From positions 1 through 38,720 of IMG/VR virus record IMGVR_UViG_3300009158_000099: a stretch of 38,720 bases of DNA; one strand, written 5' to 3'. The DNA comes from a virus. Position numbers and translations under genes: made by a program. The stretch's first letter is position 1, and each line of letters opens with the position of its first letter. Under the pieces are notes generated by a model that had not been told where the DNA came from, did not search any database, and saw nothing but the letters and a program-made list of their open reading frames with translations. Positions 33,690-38,720 of this stretch are shown here, piece by piece.

Positions 33690-34571
33690 ATGGCCGGAGT
33701 AGGAACTAACATAACAGCAGCTGATTATAATGCTATTCAAACTAAAATATCAGATGTCATGGCAACGGGAGCAGGAAATTACGGGTATGGCCAAGCTATC
33801 AATAGTAGTCAGGTTTCTACATCGTTAATTGCTACTGTTACCCAATGGAACAATTTAAGAGCTGATTTGCTACGAGCAAGACAACACCAAACTGGAGTAG
33901 ATGAAAGCACTAATCTTACAGCAGCTACAACTAGTACAAAAATTTCCGAAACGATTCGTACTCAGTACGATACGTTTGCTAATACCGTAGCTACAAATAG
34001 GAATGTAGTACCGCCAACAGGGCAAGGTTCGCGACTATCGTTATCTGCGTTGACTAGAACTACTGCATGGAATACGTTAATCACACACACTATTACATTA
34101 ACATTTGCAAGTTTAAATGCAGCAAGGTGGTATTTTAATGCAGGCGGCGTGATTGAATTTACAGCAAGTTTACCTGATGACGGCACAACTGCTACAAAAA
34201 ATAATTCTTGGTACTTATTATTGCGCAATATGGGTAAAATCTCTTTTGTATTAGCGTCGACATTTGCATCAGGGTCCGGAACCGGATCAAATATAGGTTA
34301 CTCTTCATTGACATCGACGGATCAGCTAGTTTTTCAAAAAACTACAGAAGCTCCGACGTATAATCCTAACGCATACAGAATATATGCAAGAACCGGATCG
34401 AGTACAGCTCAGATAATATTTACAATTCAGTTTAACGATAGCTATGCGCCCGGAGGGTACGGAATCGACGAAAATGTCACTGGTGTCATATCAAGTACAG
34501 TCGAAGGGTATTATGCATCTGGAACAAATGTTTCAGTTACTGCACCGTCTGCAACGGCATCATTCCCGTAA
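33690..34571 (+). CDS. Short fibre/adhesin-associated protein paralogous to the adhesin N-terminus
   Basis: A 293-residue protein that aligns along nearly its whole length with residues 1-300 of the preceding 1816-aa adhesin. Matching points include 'YNAIQTKISDVMATG', 'YGYGQAINSSQV', 'WNNLRADLLRARQHQTGVDE', 'AARWYFNAGG' and 'IIFTIQFND'. It lacks the repeats and the tip. It could be a cap, a short decoy fibre, or an alternative subunit occupying the same virion site. AGGAAAG precedes the ATG. I know this domain only as a structural protein of T4-like marine phages. Confidence 0.7.
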   Translation: MAGVGTNITAADYNAIQTKISDVMATGAGNYGYGQAINSSQVSTSLIATVTQWNNLRADLLRARQHQTGVDESTNLTAATTSTKISETIRTQYDTFANTVATNRNVVPPTGQGSRLSLSALTRTTAWNTLITHTITLTFASLNAARWYFNAGGVIEFTASLPDDGTTATKNNSWYLLLRNMGKISFVLASTFASGSGTGSNIGYSSLTSTDQLVFQKTTEAPTYNPNAYRIYARTGSSTAQIIFTIQFNDSYAPGGYGIDENVTGVISSTVEGYYASGTNVSVTAPSATASFP

Positions 34572-34587
34572 ATCAATATTTGTCTAT

Positions 34588-34637
34588 TTGTATCTCCTTA
34601 AATGCTAATTAAAATTAGTAGATTTAAGGAGATACAA
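34588..34637 (+). promoter_or_regulatory. Perfect 16-bp inverted repeat sequestering a ribosome binding site
   Basis: TTGTATCTCCTTAAAT (34588-34603) is the exact reverse complement of ATTTAAGGAGATACAA (34622-34637). The 18-base loop can itself pair (CTAAT 34605-34609 with ATTAG 34614-34618). The right arm contains the AAGGAG Shine-Dalgarno and reaches the A of the ATG at 34637, so a transcript reading through from upstream would hide the start site. No T run follows either arm, so it is not an intrinsic terminator. Confidence 0.85.
34597..34604 (+). promoter_or_regulatory. Possible weak late promoter box inside the hairpin
   Basis: CTTAAATG matches TATAAATA at five of eight positions and shares the TTAAAT core with the box at 33642. 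If used, transcription would begin in the hairpin loop, giving an mRNA without the left arm and with an exposed Shine-Dalgarno. The match alone is weak in AT-rich DNA; the placement is what makes it noteworthy. Confidence 0.3.
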
Positions 34638-34987
34638 TGGACACCCGAATAGAAACCGCATTTGAAGTTGCAAATTATATGGCAACTTTATCCAATCAAC
34701 GCCGCATTATCTTAGAAGAATTTGATCAGCAGTTAGTATATTATACTAATGGTGCAACTTTTAAGATTGGACCAGAATTAATTAGTATTATCAAAACTAT
34801 GTTAGATTTAGGACATACTACTGATATTGCAATTGTAGATACTAACAATTTACCTGTAATAATTTCTGATTTGCAATCATTTTTTGATGATATTTTTTCA
34901 ATATATTTTGAAGCAGTAAACGATTATGCAGCAAAATTTAGTGATATATCATCGAAACGAAAACTTAAAGATATGGTCGAATTATGA
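34637..34987 (+). CDS. Conserved small helical protein heading the glycosyltransferase-like cluster
   Basis: A 116-residue protein, mostly helical by composition, acidic, with no known catalytic motif. It begins 'MDTRIETAFEVANYMATLSN' and has a central 'YYTNGATFKIGPELISIIKT' segment and a C-terminal helix ending 'SSKRKLKDMVEL'. I believe similar short proteins lie next to tail genes in T4-like marine phages, without a function. It has the strongest ribosome binding site in this stretch (AAGGAG), but that site lies within a perfect hairpin. Its stop overlaps the next start (ATGA), so whatever controls its translation may also control the downstream gene. An assembly or chaperone role is only a guess. 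Confidence 0.65.
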   Translation: MDTRIETAFEVANYMATLSNQRRIILEEFDQQLVYYTNGATFKIGPELISIIKTMLDLGHTTDIAIVDTNNLPVIISDLQSFFDDIFSIYFEAVNDYAAKFSDISSKRKLKDMVEL

Positions 34988-35829
34988 CTACCGGTGCTTT
35001 GATATTTGCACAAAATAACACTGATATAGATTATGTTAAAATGGCAATTTTTTGCGCAGCGCGTGTTCGATTATATTTAAATATCCCAGTGTCGATCGTG
35101 ACTGATTCTAAAAATTGGTTAGAAACTTCGTATCCTGATCATAATTTTGATCAAATAATTGAAATCGACCAAAGTACTGAACAAAAGAGAGTTATGTTCG
35201 ATGGCACACTGTCATCTATTTTATCAGAATGGAAAAATTTTTCAAGATACCTGGCTTACGAGTTAACACCGTACGACACTACTATAGTGTTAGACTGCGA
35301 TTATATATTAAATTCGCCAATACTAAACATGTCTTTAGACCAAGATTACGATTTTCAAATTTATAAAAAAAGTTTTGATCTTGCAGAATGGCGACCAACA
35401 TTTGAATTTGAAAGGATTAATCAATATTCTATTCCATTTTATTGGGCAACTGTGTTTGTGTTTAAAAAATCAGCAATTATTGAGTCTTTTTTTAATTTAA
35501 TTTTTTATATTAGAGAAAATTGGGAATATTTTAGAGTGTTGTACAGCATTGAAACTAAGTTATTTAGAAACGATTTTGCATTTAGCATTGCAATTCATAT
35601 AATGAACGGTAAGACTAATGGAGAGTTCGCAGTTGAATTACCGGGAACAATGACATATATTACAGATAAAGATCTATTAATTAATGCAAAAGATAACAAA
35701 ATGCAATTTTTAGTAGAAAAAGAGAATTGTCTAGGTGAATATATAGCTGCAAAAACAACTGGTATTGATGTACATGTAATGAATAAGATAAGTCTAAATC
35801 GATATATTGATGAGGTGAGTAATGTCTAA
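34984..35829 (+). CDS. GT-A-fold glycosyltransferase-like protein, first copy
   Basis: A 281-residue protein with a nucleotide-sugar transferase layout. The N-terminal strand is 'GALIFAQNNTDIDYVKMAIF', followed by 'IPVSIVTDS', and the putative metal-binding DxD motif is in 'YDTTIVLDCDYILNS' (DCD, about residues 100-110). That arrangement resembles GT8-type transferases, which bind UDP-sugars with a divalent metal. Acceptor and sugar cannot be read. It is paralogous to the next gene, which it overlaps by eight bases; it overlaps the gene before by four. There is no good Shine-Dalgarno of its own, so coupling to the 116-aa gene is likely. Confidence 0.65.
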   Translation: MTTGALIFAQNNTDIDYVKMAIFCAARVRLYLNIPVSIVTDSKNWLETSYPDHNFDQIIEIDQSTEQKRVMFDGTLSSILSEWKNFSRYLAYELTPYDTTIVLDCDYILNSPILNMSLDQDYDFQIYKKSFDLAEWRPTFEFERINQYSIPFYWATVFVFKKSAIIESFFNLIFYIRENWEYFRVLYSIETKLFRNDFAFSIAIHIMNGKTNGEFAVELPGTMTYITDKDLLINAKDNKMQFLVEKENCLGEYIAAKTTGIDVHVMNKISLNRYIDEVSNV

Positions 35830-36667
35830 AGGATTTTTAGTAGTTGCACAAAATACACCATCGGTTGATTATATCAAGCAGGCGTATGCACTTGCACTAT
35901 CGATAAAATTTAGTCAAAATACGTATAATAAGATATCAATAATGACTAATGATTTAGTTAGCGATGAGTATAGCGCAGTCTTTGATAAAATTATAGCAAT
36001 ACCGTGGAATGATGCTGCAGTAGACTCAGAGTGGAAGGTTGAAAATAGATGGAAGGTTTTTCATATTACTCCGTATGATGAAACAATTGTGTTAGACGCT
36101 GATATGTTGCTATTAGAAGACATTAGTAAATGGTGGCAATACTGTAGTAACTATGATCTTAAATTTTGTTCAAGAATTAAAAATTATAAACTCGAACCAG
36201 TAATTGATAATGTATATAGAAATGCGTTTTCTTATAATCACCTTCAAAACCCATATTCGGCATTGCACTATTTTAAAAAGTCAGACAGCGCATACACTTT
36301 TTATAAAGTTCTCGAATTTGTTTGTTATAATTGGGAATGGGCATGGACAACAGTTGCTCCGGCATACTATCAAAAATGGTTAAGTATAGATCTTGCGGTT
36401 GCTGTTGCAATCGAACTACTAGGTTTACAAGAAACTGCAGTAGATCGAATTTCACCGTTGGAATTTATTCATATGAAACCTGCATTGCAAGGATGGCACG
36501 AGACTCCGGAAAAATGGCAAGATGTAGTTCCTGCAATGTTAAATTCAAAAGGTGACCTAGTAGTTGGCAATATTAAACAATCAAAATTATTTCATTATGT
36601 TGAAAAAGATTTTATAAATGACAAATTATTAACACAACTAAAAGAGTTAGCACATGGCAAAACGTAA
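35822..36667 (+). CDS. GT-A-fold glycosyltransferase-like protein, second copy
   Basis: A 281-residue paralogue of the previous gene and of identical length. Equivalent segments are 'GFLVVAQNTPSVDYIKQAYA', 'KISIMTNDL' and 'YDETIVLDADMLLLEDI', the last carrying a canonical DAD metal-binding motif. The C-terminal half is Trp/Tyr-rich ('YNWEWAWTTVAPAYYQKW', 'FIHMKPALQGWHE'), with 'HMKP' resembling the late His segment of GT8-like enzymes. A GAGGTGAG ribosome binding site lies within the end of the preceding gene. Tandem, diverged copies suggest successive sugar additions or two acceptors, but the sequence does not show which. Confidence 0.68.
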   Translation: MSKGFLVVAQNTPSVDYIKQAYALALSIKFSQNTYNKISIMTNDLVSDEYSAVFDKIIAIPWNDAAVDSEWKVENRWKVFHITPYDETIVLDADMLLLEDISKWWQYCSNYDLKFCSRIKNYKLEPVIDNVYRNAFSYNHLQNPYSALHYFKKSDSAYTFYKVLEFVCYNWEWAWTTVAPAYYQKWLSIDLAVAVAIELLGLQETAVDRISPLEFIHMKPALQGWHETPEKWQDVVPAMLNSKGDLVVGNIKQSKLFHYVEKDFINDKLLTQLKELAHGKT

Positions 36668-37253
36668 ATCTAAATCTAAAAAAACCAACGCCGCATTGAT
36701 GCCCGTTGATCCAAAATACTATGTATATTATGATGATGCCGGCTGCATATTTTTAGTATCAAATGAGTTTACTACTGCGTTTGATAATTTTTTAGAAATA
36801 AATTACGACGAGTACTACACACTAGTATCCGGAATCGAACCGTTATCTAATTATAGAGTTGGTTATAAAGACAGTGATAAAATTTCATTATATTCGTTAC
36901 TTAATCCGACGATTTCATTTAAAAATGATTTATTGGCCTGGGTATGTGACTCACCTGATAGTGATACTAGATTGATCGTCGAATGGAATAACAAAATCAA
37001 ATATTGGGTATTTAATGTAGCAGAAGAAGGTCGACCGTTCGTGCAATCATATTCGCAGGTATTAGTGTTTTTTGTTACATTAGAAAATGATTTTGATTTT
37101 TTAATACGAACAATAAAAATTAAACCAGCAGATCTGTTAGCGTCTTCTGTTTATATCCCATTTGAAAGCAAGTTCGAAACAAATATTGATAAAATAACAT
37201 TGATAACAAGTAAAGTGTTAAAATCATACGGATTAGTAATTACCCATGAGTAA
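36654..37253 (+). CDS. Unknown protein with basic N-terminus in the glycosyltransferase-like cluster
   Basis: A 199-residue protein that I do not recognise functionally. It opens with a strongly basic segment ('MAKRKSKSKKTNAALMPVDP') followed by 'KYYVYYDDAGCIFLVSNEF'. The rest is mixed alpha/beta, with no DxD motif, signal peptide or membrane segment. It overlaps the gene before by 14 bases and the gene after by eight, so it is embedded in the same translational unit. The basic tail could contact nucleic acid or an acidic partner protein. Confidence 0.6.
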   Translation: MAKRKSKSKKTNAALMPVDPKYYVYYDDAGCIFLVSNEFTTAFDNFLEINYDEYYTLVSGIEPLSNYRVGYKDSDKISLYSLLNPTISFKNDLLAWVCDSPDSDTRLIVEWNNKIKYWVFNVAEEGRPFVQSYSQVLVFFVTLENDFDFLIRTIKIKPADLLASSVYIPFESKFETNIDKITLITSKVLKSYGLVITHE

Positions 37254-38145
37254 TATTATAAAAATTATTGAACAAGATGTTATATTCTTAAGTTACGATG
37301 AACCAAATGCTGAAAAAAATTATGCCGATTTACTTAAAAAAATTCCGTGGGCTAAACGGGTTCACGGTGTAAAAGGCAGCGACGCTGCCCATAAAGCATG
37401 CGCAGCGTTAAGTGACACTGAATACTTTGTAACCGTTGATGCTGATAACATCATTGATCCTGCATTTTTAAGATTAGAAATTGATTTAGATAAATTAGGA
37501 TTAACATCTGAACACGTATTTAGTTGGTGCGGGAAAATTCATGTTAACGGGTTAATGTATGGTAATGGCGGGTTAAAAATGTGGACTCGCAAATTTGTTA
37601 ATGAGATGCAAACACACGAAAATGCAGATCCTAATGATATTAAAAGTAAAGTTGAATTTTGTTTTGACGATCGTTATTATCAGTTTCCTGAAAACTATTC
37701 TGTTAGTTATACGAATGCAACTCCGTTTCAAGCATGGCGAGCAGGATTTCGCGAAGGTGTTAAAATGTGTCTTGATCAAGGTGCAAAAGTTAATGATCTT
37801 ACTACAGTGTGGTGGCAAAACTATCATAGATTGCTAGTGTGGTGTAATGTCGGTAACGATGTTGAAAACGGTGAATGGTCGATTATAGGTGCAAGGGAAG
37901 GTTGTTTACTAACAGCTAACTCAACGTGGGATTATGCAAATGTTAGAGATTTCGAATGGTTAACAACTTACTGGGAAGACACCTATAAAGATTGGAGGAA
38001 TGTGCAAATTTGCAAACGTCGAGAACTGCTTGGTGACGAAATACGAGAAAAATTAGGATTACCAGTTTCGTATCTTGACAGCGAAGGTAGTAAATTTTTT
38101 AAAACAGTCTACAATAATTCGCCACGTTATAGGATCAAACACTAA
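37246..38145 (+). CDS. GT2-like glycosyltransferase-family protein
   Basis: A 299-residue protein of a type I know from T4-like marine phages. It shows 'VIFLSYDEPNAEKNYADLLK', then 'PWAKRVHGVKGSDAAHKACA', then 'TEYFVTVDADNIIDPAF' with a DAD motif at about residues 65-67, and 'HVNGLMYGNGGLKMWTRKF'. This order (substrate strand, nucleotide pocket, metal-binding DxD, acceptor loop) is that of GT-A-fold GT2-like transferases. The C-terminal half is Trp-rich. Which sugar and which target are unknown; virion protein, DNA base and host surface glycan all remain possible. It overlaps both neighbours. Confidence 0.68.
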   Translation: MSNIIKIIEQDVIFLSYDEPNAEKNYADLLKKIPWAKRVHGVKGSDAAHKACAALSDTEYFVTVDADNIIDPAFLRLEIDLDKLGLTSEHVFSWCGKIHVNGLMYGNGGLKMWTRKFVNEMQTHENADPNDIKSKVEFCFDDRYYQFPENYSVSYTNATPFQAWRAGFREGVKMCLDQGAKVNDLTTVWWQNYHRLLVWCNVGNDVENGEWSIIGAREGCLLTANSTWDYANVRDFEWLTTYWEDTYKDWRNVQICKRRELLGDEIREKLGLPVSYLDSEGSKFFKTVYNNSPRYRIKH

Positions 38146-38720
38146 TGTACGATATATTTTTTATTTCAGATGATTCAAAATATGCTACTAATAAATTTGC
38201 ACAATTAAAGTTAAAATACCCGTTAGCAAAACGTGCAGCTTCTATTAATACAGCACAACAACACTCGTTTACTAAATTTCTCTGGATTGTATATTCGGAC
38301 CTTACAATCTTAGATACATTTTCCTTTGATTATACAGTCCAAGAATGGGCTAAAGATTATGTTCATATATTTAAAAATGATAATGAATATACTGGAGTTA
38401 TTTTAATTTCAAAGATAAGATTTCTTTCGACAAACGAAATAGATCATAGGTTTTATCTTAATAGCAATGAAGTTAATATTAACGCATCAACAGTTGTGCA
38501 ATATGATAGATTTGTTATTGACTCGTATGATGAATACCTGTATGCTCTTGATCATACAACTACTGAAATGTTTTGGATGGAATCAAAAGATATTGTCGCA
38601 GTTGATGATTTTAAATTTGATTTACATTTTAAATTTAACAATTTTTATGATCGAGACAAAAATCACGCATTTTTACATTTAGAAGATGACGAACAAACAT
38701 ATAATGGCATATTTTTATGT
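38145..38720 (+). CDS. Partial, degenerate and internally repeated relative of the GT2-like family
   Basis: The frame opens at an ATG on the last base of the previous stop codon (TAATG) and stays open for 192 codons to the window edge, so the C-terminus is missing. The start 'MYDIFFISDDSKYATNKFAQ' and 'KYPLAKRAASINTAQQH' follow the layout of the preceding GT2-like protein. Where that protein has the DAD motif, this one has 'FLWIVYSDLTILDTFSFDY', without DxD. A second, diverged copy of that segment occurs later: 'EMFWMESKDIVAVDDFKFDL'. Loss of the metal-binding acidic pair suggests a non-catalytic binding or scaffold role. Reasoning rests on motif comparison by eye. Confidence 0.62.
   Translation, partial: MYDIFFISDDSKYATNKFAQLKLKYPLAKRAASINTAQQHSFTKFLWIVYSDLTILDTFSFDYTVQEWAKDYVHIFKNDNEYTGVILISKIRFLSTNEIDHRFYLNSNEVNINASTVVQYDRFVIDSYDEYLYALDHTTTEMFWMESKDIVAVDDFKFDLHFKFNNFYDRDKNHAFLHLEDDEQTYNGIFLC

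Noticed and set aside
34588-34637. The 16-bp inverted repeat as a transcription terminator
   Set aside because: Neither strand has a T tract after the stem and the stem is only moderately GC-rich. The overlap with the Shine-Dalgarno and start codon fits translational control better.
38467-38682. A 71-aa + strand open frame near the end of the window
   Set aside because: It overlaps the longer partial frame starting at 38145, which remains open to the edge and carries family-like motifs. The short frame is rich in Leu, Ile and Met as expected for an out-of-frame reading.

Overview
This window is a stretch of a low-GC, T4-like contractile-tailed phage genome. It was probably a marine phage: the gp5/gp25/gp6 block followed by a giant structural gene, paralogous fibre genes and a glycosyltransferase-like cluster is a layout I associate with cyanophage and pelagiphage myoviruses. 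That affiliation comes from family knowledge and was not tested by a search. All supported genes lie on the + strand and coding is nearly continuous. No intergenic gap exceeds about 70 bases, and I see no tRNA, IS element, integrase or CRISPR array.

Region 1 (about 50-7741) is the baseplate module. It holds a probable hub protein (741 aa), a gp5-like hub/needle protein without a visible lysozyme domain (501 aa), gp25 (148 aa) and a long gp6 wedge protein (1153 aa).

Region 2 (7741-22767) is dominated by one 14.4-kb gene encoding a 4789-residue protein, whose start overlaps the stop of gp6. It is a mosaic of a conserved N-terminal domain, a cupredoxin-like segment, several carbohydrate-binding-like modules, a seven-bladed propeller-like region carrying two inserted modules, GxGY repeats and a chain of beta-rich 'NG' modules. 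A 202-aa conserved structural protein follows.

Region 3 (22769-34571) is the host-contact module. Three fibre proteins share one N-terminal attachment domain but have different distal ends: collar/gp12-like, beta-helical, and a terminal chaperone-like or autoprocessing-like domain. Next come an 1816-aa adhesin (nine Calx-beta-like repeats, a PA14-like insert, a glycine-rich tip) and a 293-aa protein that is essentially its N-terminal domain standing alone.

Region 4 (34588 to the end) opens with a perfect 16-bp inverted repeat whose right arm contains the Shine-Dalgarno sequence of a 116-aa gene. That gene heads a chain of six overlapping genes: the 116-aa protein, two paralogous GT-A-like proteins with DxD motifs, a 199-aa unknown, a further GT-like protein with a DAD motif, and a truncated-by-window gene that looks like a degenerate, internally duplicated relative of that last family.

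T4-type late-promoter boxes (TATAAATA-like) precede gp6, the 202-aa gene, the third fibre gene and the 293-aa gene. A weaker box lies inside the hairpin. My main hypothesis is that the hairpin gates translation of the whole glycosyltransferase-like cassette, as T4 does for genes e, soc and 49: read-through mRNA is silent, while late mRNA started inside the hairpin is translated. The cassette might decorate virion proteins or alter the host surface. The sequence does not settle which.
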